DNA of 64,000 bases from Terrimonas pollutisoli. GTDB taxonomy: Bacteria; Bacteroidota; Bacteroidia; Chitinophagales; Chitinophagaceae. The position numbers and the translations under genes were made by a program. Each line of letters begins with the position of its first letter. The stretch's first letter is position 1. This document shows positions 54,007 to 62,497 of this stretch, one piece after another. The stretch is taken from positions 81,201-145,200 of the forward strand of contig NZ_JARKNA010000015.1 in assembly GCF_029360765.1 (NCBI RefSeq), read 5' to 3'. A model generated the notes under the pieces. The model had not been told where the DNA came from and ran no database searches. It saw only the letters and a list, made by a program, of their open reading frames with translations.

Positions 54007-54048
54007 TGAGCAGCAATCGATGTGCTATTAAGGACAGTCAAATGGAAC

Positions 54049-54690
54049 TTATCTACTAAGCCGTTCCTGATTTTTTTTAAGATTTTTTTGACCTGGTGTT
54101 GAAGCAGAAGACGATTCTCCAGGTTTGCTGATATGCAGGGATGTGCATATTTTCTTGACCGCAATGGCCATTTGCACATCAATCGTATTTACAGAAATAT
54201 TTAATATTTCAGCCACCTCTTTGTATTTGAGACCATCCTCTCTTATGAGTTTAAAAATCATTTTACAACGAGGCGGCAGTGCATCAACGGCCTGGTGCAT
54301 GCGATCCATCATTTCAGAGGTAATCATTAATTCGTAAGGATCAGAAGCAAAATCATTTACAGAACTGTCCAGGAAATCAAAGGGCGCCAATATCAGCTCT
54401 TTGGCTTTTTGTGACAATGAATTGAGTGCCTTGTTTTTTGTAGCAATATAGATGTAAACAGTAATATTTTCAATTTCGGTTATATGTCGCCTGTTGGCCC
54501 ATAGTTTTACAAAAACATCTTCTACCAATTCCTCGGCAATTTCTTTTGAACGAACCAATGATGTGGCGAAATGAATTAGTTTTTTTCCGAAGTGCAAATA
54601 GAGTTGGGTAAATGCCGTTTGGTCATCGTTGGCAATCTTTTTTTGCAGCTCCCTTAACTGAACTGTAATATCGTGATCGTTAGCAGGCAA
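54049..54690 (-). CDS. ECF-type RNA polymerase sigma factor
   Basis: Protein of 213 aa starting at a TTG (54690); no ATG lies near the expected N-terminus, so the non-standard start is likely. Region 2 spans about 25-92 (FTQLYLHFGKKLIHFATSLVRSKE, EELVEDVFVKLW), and region 4 about 132-185 (ALPPRCKMIFKLIREDGLKYKEVAEILNISVNTIDVQM, given here in part). It belongs to the Bacteroidota FecI-like group paired with FecR and STN-type SusC. It probably drives the adjacent susC operon. A Ser/Lys-rich tail of about 25 residues follows region 4. Confidence 0.95.
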   Translation of the reverse strand: MPANDHDITVQLRELQKKIANDDQTAFTQLYLHFGKKLIHFATSLVRSKEIAEELVEDVFVKLWANRRHITEIENITVYIYIATKNKALNSLSQKAKELILAPFDFLDSSVNDFASDPYELMITSEMMDRMHQAVDALPPRCKMIFKLIREDGLKYKEVAEILNISVNTIDVQMAIAVKKICTSLHISKPGESSSASTPGQKNLKKNQERLSR

Positions 54691-54879
54691 TCAGAGTTTT
54701 TTAATAAGCAGTCGTACTAAATTAATTCAAATATCTAACAAACAAATATTTTTTCCTAACGCTGAACATTGTAGCCATTTATTTTTCGTCTCAAAAAAAT
54801 AAAAAAACGTTTTAATCTAATTGTTGCGCCGCTATATTTTACCAACGATTCGCATCGAAAAATTTAAAGCTATTTTCGC

Positions 54880-54914
54880 TTGATAAGCCGTTAAAGTATG
54901 ATGTTGTAAATTTG
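54880..54914 (+). promoter_or_regulatory. Promoter of paaA with an overlapping inverted repeat
   Basis: TTG (54880-54882), a 24-base spacer and a perfect TAAATTTG (54907-54914) resemble the Bacteroidota consensus, with the spacer one base longer than usual. The inverted repeat AATTTG-TTTAT-CAAATT (54909-54925) covers the -7 element and the expected start site, where a TetR-type repressor could bind. The ATG is 20 bases downstream. The rest of the divergent gap (54691-54879) is A/T-rich and must also carry the sigma-gene promoter. Confidence 0.5.
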
Positions 54915-54934
54915 TTTATCAAATTGTTTTGCCT

Positions 54935-55882
54935 ATGCCCGCTACAGATTTTGAAAAAACATTCCAGGAAAAGATCGACAATGAAATAAAGATTGAACCG
55001 AAGGATTGGATGCCCGATGCCTATCGCAAAACATTGATCCGGCAGATCAGCCAGCATGCTCATAGTGAAATTGTAGGTATGTTGCCCGAAGGTGAATGGA
55101 TCACGAAAGCACCATCATTGAAACGAAAAGCTATCTTATTAGCTAAAGTACAGGATGAAGCTGGACATGGACTCTATCTATACTCAGCTGCTGAGACATT
55201 AGGAACTTCAAGAGAACAAATGATCAATGATCTGCATAGTGGCAAAGCAAAATATTCTTCTATTTTCAACTATCCCACATTAACATGGGCCGACATGGGC
55301 GCCATAGGCTGGCTGGTGGATGGTGCAGCCATACTAAACCAGGTAATGCTCTGTCGTACCTCCCACGGACCTTATGCAAGGGCCATGGTAAGGATTTGCA
55401 AAGAAGAAAGTTTTCATCAACGCCAGGGGTTTGAAATATTGCTCACTCTTTCCAAAGGAACAAAGGAGCAGCAGGCAATGTGCCAGGATGCCATTAATCG
55501 CTGGTGGTGGCCATCCCTGATGATGTTTGGACCGAGGGACAGTGAAAGCACCAACTCTGATCAAAGCATGAAGTGGAAGATCAAACGGAAAAGCAATGAT
55601 GAATTGCGCCAAAACTTTGTTGACATGTGTGCCGGGCAAGTAAAGGTTTTGGGAATGACTTTACCCGACCCTGAATTGAAATGGAATGAAACCAAAAAAC
55701 ATTATGATTTTGGGGAGATCAATTGGGATGAGTTTTGGAACGTGGTAAAAGGCAATGGCCCTTGTAATAAACAAAGGTTGGATGCCAGGAAAAAAGCCTG
55801 GGAAGAAGGCGCATGGGTGAGAGAAGCAGCAACTGCTTACGCTGAAAAAAGAGCAGCCAGGAATAAACAGGAAGCAGCCTGA
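54935..55882 (+). CDS. paaA: Phenylacetyl-CoA epoxidase, catalytic subunit PaaA
   Basis: Protein of 315 aa from the ATG at 54935 (the TTG at 54929 is less likely). Di-iron ferritin-like fold: EIVGMLPEGEW, KVQDEAGHGLYLYSAAETLG (Glu and His ligands), RICKEESFHQRQGFEI and the conserved GPYARAMVR and WWWPSLMMFGP. With PaaC it forms the core that makes the ring-1,2-epoxide of phenylacetyl-CoA; PaaE supplies electrons. In most genomes paaB follows directly, but here an unrelated 6-kb operon lies between paaA and paaB. Confidence 0.97.
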   Translation: MPATDFEKTFQEKIDNEIKIEPKDWMPDAYRKTLIRQISQHAHSEIVGMLPEGEWITKAPSLKRKAILLAKVQDEAGHGLYLYSAAETLGTSREQMINDLHSGKAKYSSIFNYPTLTWADMGAIGWLVDGAAILNQVMLCRTSHGPYARAMVRICKEESFHQRQGFEILLTLSKGTKEQQAMCQDAINRWWWPSLMMFGPRDSESTNSDQSMKWKIKRKSNDELRQNFVDMCAGQVKVLGMTLPDPELKWNETKKHYDFGEINWDEFWNVVKGNGPCNKQRLDARKKAWEEGAWVREAATAYAEKRAARNKQEAA

Positions 55883-55944
55883 ATAAACTACGAGTTGTCA
55901 AGTTGAAAAATTAATCACACATAATAATTGATTAGCGGCTAAGT

Positions 55945-55976
55945 TTTTACCTAATCAACTTTACCTCCTATCTTTA
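55945..55976 (+). promoter_or_regulatory. Promoter candidate for the permease operon
   Basis: TTTT (55945-55948), a 20-base spacer and TATCTTTA (55969-55976) resemble TTTG-N19-21-TAnnTTTG with one mismatch in each box. The ATG follows 14 bases later. A promoter here would let the amine operon be expressed apart from paaA. Confidence 0.35.
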
Positions 55977-55990
55977 AGGACAATCTTTTT

Positions 55991-57340
55991 ATGTCCAAAT
56001 TACAGGAAGAATCTTCTCCGCAATTATCACGTAGCCTTGGTCCGCTGATGCTTTGGGGCATGGGTGTCGGTTATGTCATCTCCGGAATGTATTTTGGCTG
56101 GAACCTCGGTCTTGCTGCCGGGGGCACGTTCGGATTAGCAATTGCTACTTTCTTTATTATTATTCTTTATATCACTTTTACTTTTTCCTACACCGAACTG
56201 GCCTGTGCTATTCCAAAAGCTGGTGGAGTTTTAGATTATGCCAACCGGGGTTTGGGAAAGGATTTAGGATTTGTTGCTGGTATGGCACAGATCATCGAAT
56301 TCGTATTTGCGCCGCCAGCTATTGCTGCTGCCATTGGCGCTTATTTTCATATTTTTTTTCCGCAAATACCGGTGATCACCATCGCCATCATTGCTTATTT
56401 TCTTTTTACTGCTTTAAACATTTACGGAGTAAAAGCAGCAGCAACTTTTGAGCTGATCATTACCGTGTTTGCAGTGTTTGAGTTATTGCTTTTTGCCGGT
56501 GTCGCATTACCTCATTTTGAAATGGAAAATATTAAGCTCAATGCTTTCCCCTTTGGATGGAAAGGCGTATGGGCAGCAATACCTTTTGCCATCTGGTTTT
56601 TCCTGGCTATAGAAGGTGTAGCGAACGTTGCGGAGGAAACCATCAATCCACAAAAAAATATTCTGCGTGGGTTTGGCTCCGCACTGGCGACATTAGTCGT
56701 TTTATGTATACTCACTTTTTTTGCTGCTGTAGGTGTAGGTGGTTGGGAAAAAATTGTTTACCCTTCACCAGGTGCTGAAGCTTCTGATTCACCCTTACCC
56801 CTGGCATTGGCACAAATCACCGGCAATAGCGGATGGCTTTATCATTTACTGATCACTATTGGCCTGATGGGACTGGTAGCTTCTTTTCATGGAATTATTT
56901 TAGCTGCCGGCCGGGCTACTTTTGAGTTTGGACGCATCAATTATATTCCGTCACAATTCGGGAAAGTGCATCCAAAATTTAAAACTCCGGCAAATGCCCT
57001 GCTCATCAATATGCTTATCGGCATCATCGCCTTATTAACAGGCAAGACTGCTGAAATCATTACCATTGCCTGTTTTGGAGCTTTAACCTTGTATGTGTTG
57101 TCGATGGTTACTGTGATTGCTCTTCGCAAAAAAGAGCCGCAGATGGCAAGACCTTTCCGGGTTCCTTTTTATCCCTGGTTTCCAGTCATTGCTCTTATTA
57201 TTGCTGCTGTTTCTTTAATTGCCATGACTACGCTGTATTTTAAACTGGCGTTTATTTACTTTGGAATACTGGCAATTTCATATATGTGGTTTCATCTCTC
57301 AGTAAAAAAATCAATCTATGGCAAGCCCGTTAACCCCTAA
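55991..57340 (+). CDS. APC-family amino acid/amine permease, ethanolamine-permease-like
   Basis: Protein of 449 aa with about twelve membrane helices. The first helices carry GPLMLWGMGVGYVISGMYFG and AIPKAGGVLDYANRGLGKDLGF; helix 6 region has FLAIEGVANVAEETINPQK; then VASFHGIILAAGRATFEFGR. These sequences are typical of the ethanolamine permease (Eat) branch of the APC family. Its stop overlaps the start of the ligase gene by 23 bases, so translation is coupled. With the next three enzymes it suggests uptake of an amino alcohol or small amine. Confidence 0.9.
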   Translation: MSKLQEESSPQLSRSLGPLMLWGMGVGYVISGMYFGWNLGLAAGGTFGLAIATFFIIILYITFTFSYTELACAIPKAGGVLDYANRGLGKDLGFVAGMAQIIEFVFAPPAIAAAIGAYFHIFFPQIPVITIAIIAYFLFTALNIYGVKAAATFELIITVFAVFELLLFAGVALPHFEMENIKLNAFPFGWKGVWAAIPFAIWFFLAIEGVANVAEETINPQKNILRGFGSALATLVVLCILTFFAAVGVGGWEKIVYPSPGAEASDSPLPLALAQITGNSGWLYHLLITIGLMGLVASFHGIILAAGRATFEFGRINYIPSQFGKVHPKFKTPANALLINMLIGIIALLTGKTAEIITIACFGALTLYVLSMVTVIALRKKEPQMARPFRVPFYPWFPVIALIIAAVSLIAMTTLYFKLAFIYFGILAISYMWFHLSVKKSIYGKPVNP

Positions 57341-58688
57341 AGCTATTGTACAAAATCTTTCGGCCACCAATACAGAAAAAGTAAAACTGGCTATTACAGA
57401 CATCGATGGCGTTCTCCGGGGTAAGATGATCAGCTTTGAAAAGTTTTTATCTGTTGCTGAAAAGGGATTTGGGTTTTGCGACGTCGTATTTGGCTGGGAT
57501 GCAGGTGATGCCGCCTATGACAATGCCGCTATTACCGGTTGGCATAGCGGGTATCCGGATGCTTTGGCAACAGTAGACCTGCAAACCTTTCGTCAAATAC
57601 CATGGGAACATGATCTTCCTTTTTTCCTCGCTGATTTCAGTAATGAGCAAAGCCATTTAGCCAATATTTGTCCCCGGAGCTTATTGAAAAAAATAAGAAC
57701 CCAGGCTCTTGATGCGGGATATATTCCTTATTTCTCACAGGAGTTTGAATGGTTTAATTTCATTGATAACCGGGATGACCTGTATAAAAATAATTTTCGC
57801 AACCCTCAACCCATGACACCGGGCATGTTTGGCTATTCTGTTCTTCGTGCCTCCCAGGAAACTGTCTTTTTTCATGACCTGTTTGACTTACTGAAAAAAT
57901 TCAAGGTGCCGGTTGAAGGCATCCACACTGAAACAGGACCGGGCGTCTATGAAGCCGCTATACTGTTTTCTGAAATATTGGAAGCTGCCGACAGGGCGGT
58001 TTTGTTTAAAAGCGGCGTGAAGGAAATTGCTCACCGGCACGGCATCATTGCTTCGTTTATGGCAAAATGGAATGAAGCACTACCCGGTTGCAGCGGACAT
58101 GTGCATCAAAGTTTATGGTCGGCAAATGGCAAGGAGAATTTATTTTTTGACAAGAAGAATAAAACAGGGATCAGCAGCCTGATGGAAAGTTATATAGCCG
58201 GGCAACTCTATTGTTTACCTTACATACTTCCAATGTATGCACCAAGTATCAATAGTTATAAGCGGCTGGTGGAAGGAGCCTGGGCGCCTACCACGTTGAC
58301 ATGGGCTTTTGACAACCGGACGACCGCCTTACGGGTATTAGCCGGAAGCGTTAATGCTACCCGGCTGGAAACAAGAGTTGTCGGCTCCGATGCCAACCCC
58401 TACCTAGCGATGGCCGCATGCCTCGCTTCAGGTTTGTATGGCATAAAAAAGAAGTTGAAATTAAAAACTCCCGCCACTATCGGAAGTGGCTACGCCGATA
58501 CAAAAAATGGAATACTGCCCAAAAATTTATGGGAAGCAACGCAGGCCATGAAAGATTCTCCGGTGGCAAAAGAACTATTTGGAGAAAATTTTGTCAATCA
58601 TTTTGCAGGCACAAGAGAATGGGAATGGCGGCAATTTTCTAAGGTGGTGACTGACTGGGAATTGAAGAGATACTTTGAAATTATTTAA
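57318..58688 (+). CDS. Glutamine-synthetase-like gamma-glutamyl-amine ligase
   Basis: Protein of 456 aa. Glutamine-synthetase fold with the key residues kept: Glu142/Glu144 (SQEFEWFNF), Glu205 and Glu212 (ETGPGVYEAA), His261/His263 (SGHVHQSLW), Arg316 (NSYKRLV), Arg334/Arg339 (RTTALRV), Glu351/Arg353 (LETRVVGSDANPYLAMAA). It is not a housekeeping GlnA: the glutamine-synthetase flap and the adenylylation-type sequences differ. Relatives such as PuuA, IpuC and GlnA4 join glutamate to putrescine, isopropylamine/alaninol or ethanolamine. The permease before it and the Fe-alcohol dehydrogenase after it favour an amino alcohol. Start overlaps the permease gene. Confidence 0.88.
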   Translation: MASPLTPKAIVQNLSATNTEKVKLAITDIDGVLRGKMISFEKFLSVAEKGFGFCDVVFGWDAGDAAYDNAAITGWHSGYPDALATVDLQTFRQIPWEHDLPFFLADFSNEQSHLANICPRSLLKKIRTQALDAGYIPYFSQEFEWFNFIDNRDDLYKNNFRNPQPMTPGMFGYSVLRASQETVFFHDLFDLLKKFKVPVEGIHTETGPGVYEAAILFSEILEAADRAVLFKSGVKEIAHRHGIIASFMAKWNEALPGCSGHVHQSLWSANGKENLFFDKKNKTGISSLMESYIAGQLYCLPYILPMYAPSINSYKRLVEGAWAPTTLTWAFDNRTTALRVLAGSVNATRLETRVVGSDANPYLAMAACLASGLYGIKKKLKLKTPATIGSGYADTKNGILPKNLWEATQAMKDSPVAKELFGENFVNHFAGTREWEWRQFSKVVTDWELKRYFEII

Positions 58689-58708
58689 CCCTGCCCTAAA
58701 GGAGGCGC
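58689..58708 (+). repeat. Decayed palindromic element after the ligase gene
   Basis: CCCTGCCCTAAAGGAGGCGC matches the copy at 63296-63318 (AGCCCCTAAAGGGGAG) with one C and two G lost from the hairpin. It begins right after the stop codon of the ligase gene. Weakest member of the family. Confidence 0.4.
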
Positions 58709-58730
58709 ATAAAACTTTATAATTTTCTAC

Positions 58731-59879
58731 ATGAATTTTGACAAAGTAGTCCAATTTAACTTTCCAACCACAATACGGTTTGGTGCAGGAGCTGTAAAGG
58801 AATTACCGGCTTACCTACAGCAAAATAACCTGCAGGCACCGCTTATTGTTACTGACCCTAACATTTCGGAGTTACCCTTTTTCAAAACAATTGTCGGCAA
58901 CCTGAAGCAATCAAATATTTCGGTTGAGGTTTTCTCGGATATACACAAAAATCCTGTGAAATCCGACGTGTACAAAGGCACAGAAATGTGGGACAAAACC
59001 AACAGGGATTGTATCATCGGCCTTGGTGGCGGCGCTGCATTGGATGTAGCAAGAGCCATTGTGTTGAGGGTTCAACACAGGGAAGATCTTTTTAAATATG
59101 ATGATCTTATCGGCGGTGATATTTATGTTACCAATGATGTTCCACATTTTATCACTATTCCTACAACCGCCGGCACAGGGAGCGAGGTAGGACGCAGCGC
59201 TATCATTTCGGATGACATTACCCATCAGAAGAAAATTTTGTTTTCCCCCAAGCTGATGGCAAAGATTGTTTTTGCAGATCCACTGCTTACAATGGATTTA
59301 CCACCGTTTGTAACGGCGGCCACAGGTATGGATGCGCTTACTCATAATATGGAAGCCTTTCTTGCCAAAAACTATCACCCCATTTGTGATGGAATTGCAT
59401 TGGAAGGAATTTCACTGATCAAAGATTCATTGGAACCTGCGGTGAACCAGCCCGACCTTGCCTCACGCAGTAAAATGCTGCTTGGCTCCATGATGGGCGC
59501 CATTGCTTTTCAAAAAGGATTGGGCGTTGTGCATTCGCTGGCTCATCCCCTTTCTTCACTGCTGGATACACATCACGGTTTGGCAAATGCTGTAAATATT
59601 CCTTATGGAATGCAGTTTAATATTGAAGGGTTTGAAGAAAAGTTTCGCAGGATTGCAAGAACATTAGAGCTAAAAGAAGAAACCGGCGAAGCCGTTGTGC
59701 AATTTTTATTTGACATGAATGCAAAAATTAATATTCCCTATAAGCTAAGGGATATACATGTCAGGGAAGAACACATTGATATCCTGGCCGACCTGGCCTT
59801 CGCCGACTTTGCTCACCCCAATAATCCCAAACCGGTAAGCAGAGAAGATTTCAGAAATTTGTATAACCAGGCGTTATAG
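58731..59879 (+). CDS. Iron-containing alcohol dehydrogenase
   Basis: Protein of 382 aa, family III alcohol dehydrogenase. NAD site IGLGGGAALDVARAI (97-110) and IPTTAGTGSEVG; metal ligands Asp201 and His205 (GMDALTHNMEAF), His268 (VVHSLAHPL) and His282 (THHGLANA) with the expected spacing. It should oxidise the alcohol group of the gamma-glutamyl amino alcohol to an aldehyde (inference from the operon). In the Pseudomonas isopropylamine route a comparable dehydrogenase step acts on gamma-glutamyl-alaninol. The next gene starts 4 bases after its stop, so the two are co-transcribed. Confidence 0.93.
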   Translation: MNFDKVVQFNFPTTIRFGAGAVKELPAYLQQNNLQAPLIVTDPNISELPFFKTIVGNLKQSNISVEVFSDIHKNPVKSDVYKGTEMWDKTNRDCIIGLGGGAALDVARAIVLRVQHREDLFKYDDLIGGDIYVTNDVPHFITIPTTAGTGSEVGRSAIISDDITHQKKILFSPKLMAKIVFADPLLTMDLPPFVTAATGMDALTHNMEAFLAKNYHPICDGIALEGISLIKDSLEPAVNQPDLASRSKMLLGSMMGAIAFQKGLGVVHSLAHPLSSLLDTHHGLANAVNIPYGMQFNIEGFEEKFRRIARTLELKEETGEAVVQFLFDMNAKINIPYKLRDIHVREEHIDILADLAFADFAHPNNPKPVSREDFRNLYNQAL

Positions 59880-59883
59880 CTTT

Positions 59884-61971
59884 ATGAAGAAAAAAATCGG
59901 TATCAGTTATACAAAAACTTTTTTTCAGAATTACTGGAATTGGTTTACCCCGCAAGACCTTGCGAATGATTTTGAATTGGTAAACCTTTCTTTTGAGGAG
60001 GACAATGTTGAGGATATATATCAGTGTGATGGATTTATCCTGACAGGCGGTATTGATGTTCATCCTTCACTGTATGATGGTAAAACCAATTACGATAACA
60101 GCCCGGGCATATTTCAACCCGAACGTGACCTGTTTGAAACTAAAATTTACCGACACTCCCAATTACATAAGTTGCCCGTTTTGGGAATATGCAGGGGAAT
60201 GCAATTAATAAATGTATTGGAAGGTGGCAAATTGATCCAGGACCTGGATAATGGCAATGCAAGACATAAAAAAGAAGAGTCAGATAAAGAACATACTATT
60301 ATTACCGAAAACAATACACTCCTTAATAAAATAGCAGGCGCCCTTTCGGGTCATGTAAATAGTGCTCATCACCAGGCGATTGATCCCAATGCAATTGGTC
60401 CTGACCTGGTAGTAAATGCTTATGATGATGACGAGGAAAAGATTATCGAGGGGTTGGAGTTTGCCGATAAAATCAGCAAAGGATTTATGTTGTGCGTGCA
60501 ATGGCACCCGGAAAGGATGAAGGAAAAAGAGCAAAATCCTTTCTCTGAAAATCTTAAAAATCAGTTTTTGACAGCTGTCAAAGAAACAAACATAAAAAAA
60601 TTGAAAGTCATTAACCCCGCTACGGAAGAAATTGTAAAAGAGCTTACAGAAGACAGTAAGCAAACTGTCGAAGAAAAATTCAAACTATTGCAAAAGGAGC
60701 AGCCATTATGGGCCGCAACTTCGTTGGAAAAAAGAATGCAATGCATCGAAAAGTTTTATGCATTGCTGGATGATCATAAAGATCACCTGGCAAATACATT
60801 AACCAGTGAGATGGGTAAACCCTTGCAGCAATCCTACAATGAACTAAACGGTGCAAGGAGCAGGATCAAATTTTTTATTGACAACTCAGCGAAATGGCTC
60901 GCAGAGGAATGGGTCACTACAGAAGGCAATACGAAAGAAAAAATCGTCTATGAGCCACTTGGTATTATCGCCAACATTTCAGCATGGAACTATCCTTACC
61001 TCGTTGGCGTAAACGTATTCATTCCTGCCTTAATCGGCGGTAATGCTGTTTTTTATAAACCCTCGGAGTATGCATCTCTTACCGGCCTCGCTATCCAACA
61101 ATTATTGGTTCAATCCGGCGTACCGGAAAATTGTTTCCAGGTGGTTATTGGCAAAGGAGAAGTGGGAGAATACTTACTGGATCTTCCGTTAAATGGCTAT
61201 TTTTTTACGGGCAGTTATCATACCGGAAAATATATCGCAGAAAAAGTTGCAGCTAAATTGGTTCCGTGCCAGCTTGAGCTGGGTGGAAAAGATCCACTGT
61301 ATGTCATGGATGATGTGGAGGATATTGATAAAGTGGCTGCCGCTGCGTTGGAGGGTGTAGTTTATAACAACGGACAAAGTTGCTGTGCCGTCGAAAGAAT
61401 TTATGTGCAGGAAAAGATATATGATCAATTTGTGCAATCCTATATTGGGCAGGCGGCTAAAATGAAAGTAGGCGATCCTTTGGAGAAGTCAACAGATATT
61501 GGTCCGTTAAGCCGCAAAGAACAAAAAGATTTCCTGTCAGAACAATTGAAAGATGCTGAAGCAAAGGGAGCGAAAATATTATACGGTGGCAACGTAATCA
61601 ATCGTGAAGGCTATTTTATTGAACCAGCCGTGGTTGTTAATGTTAATCATGAGATGAAGCTGATGAAGGAAGAGTCATTTGGTCCCGTGGTAGGCATTCA
61701 AAAAGTAAAAGATGATAAGGAAGCATTAGAATTGATGCAGGATACTGAATATGGATTGACGGCGGCCGTTTATTCAACAAGTTTTGAACGGGCAGAAGCG
61801 TTGATGAAACAAATCAACACAGGTACTGTTTATTGGAATTGTTGCGATCGTGTCAGCGCTGGTTTGCCCTGGTCTGGCCGCAAACATTCGGGGCTCGGAG
61901 CTACACTCTCCTACCAGGGGATCCGGGCATTTGTGCAACCCAAGGCTTATCATATCAGGGATAGAAATTGA
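59884..61971 (+). CDS. Fusion: gamma-glutamyl hydrolase (PuuD-like) plus aldehyde dehydrogenase
   Basis: Protein of 695 aa in one open frame. Residues 1-235 form a class I glutamine-amidotransferase-like hydrolase with Cys103 (LGICRGMQLINV) and the His208/Glu210 pair (CVQWHPERM), complete as in PuuD. Residues about 240-695 form an aldehyde dehydrogenase with Asn369 (ISAWNYPYL), Glu465 (QLELGGKD) and catalytic Cys500 (NGQSCCAVER). So both active sites look intact. The two steps it would join are aldehyde to acid, then release of glutamate from the gamma-glutamyl acid; for ethanolamine the product would be glycine. In PuuC/PuuD these are separate proteins. No sign of a sequencing frameshift. 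Phenylacetaldehyde dehydrogenase activity is an alternative for the second half. Confidence 0.92.
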   Translation: MKKKIGISYTKTFFQNYWNWFTPQDLANDFELVNLSFEEDNVEDIYQCDGFILTGGIDVHPSLYDGKTNYDNSPGIFQPERDLFETKIYRHSQLHKLPVLGICRGMQLINVLEGGKLIQDLDNGNARHKKEESDKEHTIITENNTLLNKIAGALSGHVNSAHHQAIDPNAIGPDLVVNAYDDDEEKIIEGLEFADKISKGFMLCVQWHPERMKEKEQNPFSENLKNQFLTAVKETNIKKLKVINPATEEIVKELTEDSKQTVEEKFKLLQKEQPLWAATSLEKRMQCIEKFYALLDDHKDHLANTLTSEMGKPLQQSYNELNGARSRIKFFIDNSAKWLAEEWVTTEGNTKEKIVYEPLGIIANISAWNYPYLVGVNVFIPALIGGNAVFYKPSEYASLTGLAIQQLLVQSGVPENCFQVVIGKGEVGEYLLDLPLNGYFFTGSYHTGKYIAEKVAAKLVPCQLELGGKDPLYVMDDVEDIDKVAAAALEGVVYNNGQSCCAVERIYVQEKIYDQFVQSYIGQAAKMKVGDPLEKSTDIGPLSRKEQKDFLSEQLKDAEAKGAKILYGGNVINREGYFIEPAVVVNVNHEMKLMKEESFGPVVGIQKVKDDKEALELMQDTEYGLTAAVYSTSFERAEALMKQINTGTVYWNCCDRVSAGLPWSGRKHSGLGATLSYQGIRAFVQPKAYHIRDRN

Positions 61972-61985
61972 TTTTACACAGGCCT

Positions 61986-62017
61986 GTCACTAACCGTCAT
62001 TAGATAAAAATAGTGAC
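61986..62017. other. Inverted repeat between the amine operon and paaB
   Basis: GTCACTA (61986-61992) and TAGTGAC (62011-62017) are a perfect 7-bp inverted repeat with an 18-base loop, 38 bases before paaB. No T tract follows, so it is not a clear terminator; it may be an operator or mRNA hairpin. Confidence 0.35.
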
Positions 62018-62054
62018 CTTTGTTCATTCCCGGAATCGGTTAAAATAGCAAATC

Positions 62055-62447
62055 ATGAACATTGCCATAAGAAAATTCTACTACGGAGACATACCCGAGG
62101 ATATGGGAGGAAATAGTGAGATAAAAGACTCTTCGAAAGCCTCCCCTATGGGGGGAGGTTTGGAGGGGGCTGATTGGCCTTTGTGGGAAATTTTTATTCG
62201 CAGTAAGCAGGGGCTGGACCATAAACATGCCGGAAGCCTGCATGCCGCTGATGCACAGATGGCTATTGAAAACGCAAGAGATGTTTACACCCGAAGAATG
62301 GAAGGAGTAAGCATATGGGCGGTAGAAAGTAAATACATTCATGCCAGCAATCCTGATGAGGCGGAACAACTGTACGAACCTGCCAACGATAAAGTCTACC
62401 GTCATCCAACCTTTTATGACCTTCCTGATGAAGTGGGACATATGTAA
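62055..62447 (+). CDS. paaB: Phenylacetyl-CoA epoxidase subunit PaaB, with inserted N-terminal segment
   Basis: Protein of 130 aa if the ATG at 62055 is used. Residues 40-130 are a complete PaaB (WPLWEIFIRSKQGLDHKHAG, SLHAADAQMAIENARDVYTR, KVYRHPTFYDLPDEVGHM); known PaaB proteins are about 95 aa and begin just before WPLWE. Residues 26-39 (SSKASPMGGGLEGA) are encoded by a palindromic element, and residues 1-25 lie before it. An ATG at 62148, inside the element loop, would give the normal length. PaaB bridges the PaaA-PaaC core. Separated from paaA by the amine operon. Confidence 0.92.
   Translation: MNIAIRKFYYGDIPEDMGGNSEIKDSSKASPMGGGLEGADWPLWEIFIRSKQGLDHKHAGSLHAADAQMAIENARDVYTRRMEGVSIWAVESKYIHASNPDEAEQLYEPANDKVYRHPTFYDLPDEVGHM
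62130..62170 (-). repeat. Palindromic element inside paaB
   Basis: TCTTCGAAAG, then hairpin CCTCCCC-tatgg-GGGGAGG (62140-62158), then TTTGGAGGGGGC. It is read in frame as SSKASPMGGGLEGA. The start TCTTCGAAAG and the overall order are shared with the copy in paaC (62525-62563). Confidence 0.88.
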
Positions 62448-62490
62448 GGCCCATCCTAAATCCTTTCTAAAGGGAAGGACTTACAAACAC
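62448..62490 (+). repeat. Palindromic element between paaB and paaC
   Basis: GGCCCATCCTAAA, hairpin TCCTTT-cta-AAGGGA (62461-62475, one G-T pair), then AGGACTTACAAACAC. It starts directly after the paaB stop codon and ends 7 bases before the paaC start, so it makes up nearly the whole gap. Same orientation and layout as the copies at 40328 and 63296. Confidence 0.75.
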
Positions 62491-62497
62491 TCCTATT

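Noticed and set aside
25338..54690. Transferred island bounded by a transposon or integrase
   Set aside because: No transposase, integrase, tRNA or obvious flanking repeat was found at either end; the interruption of the paa cluster is argued from gene order only.
61986..62017. Terminator of the amine operon
   Set aside because: The stem is only 7 bp with an 18-base loop and no T tract follows, so read-through into paaB is likely.
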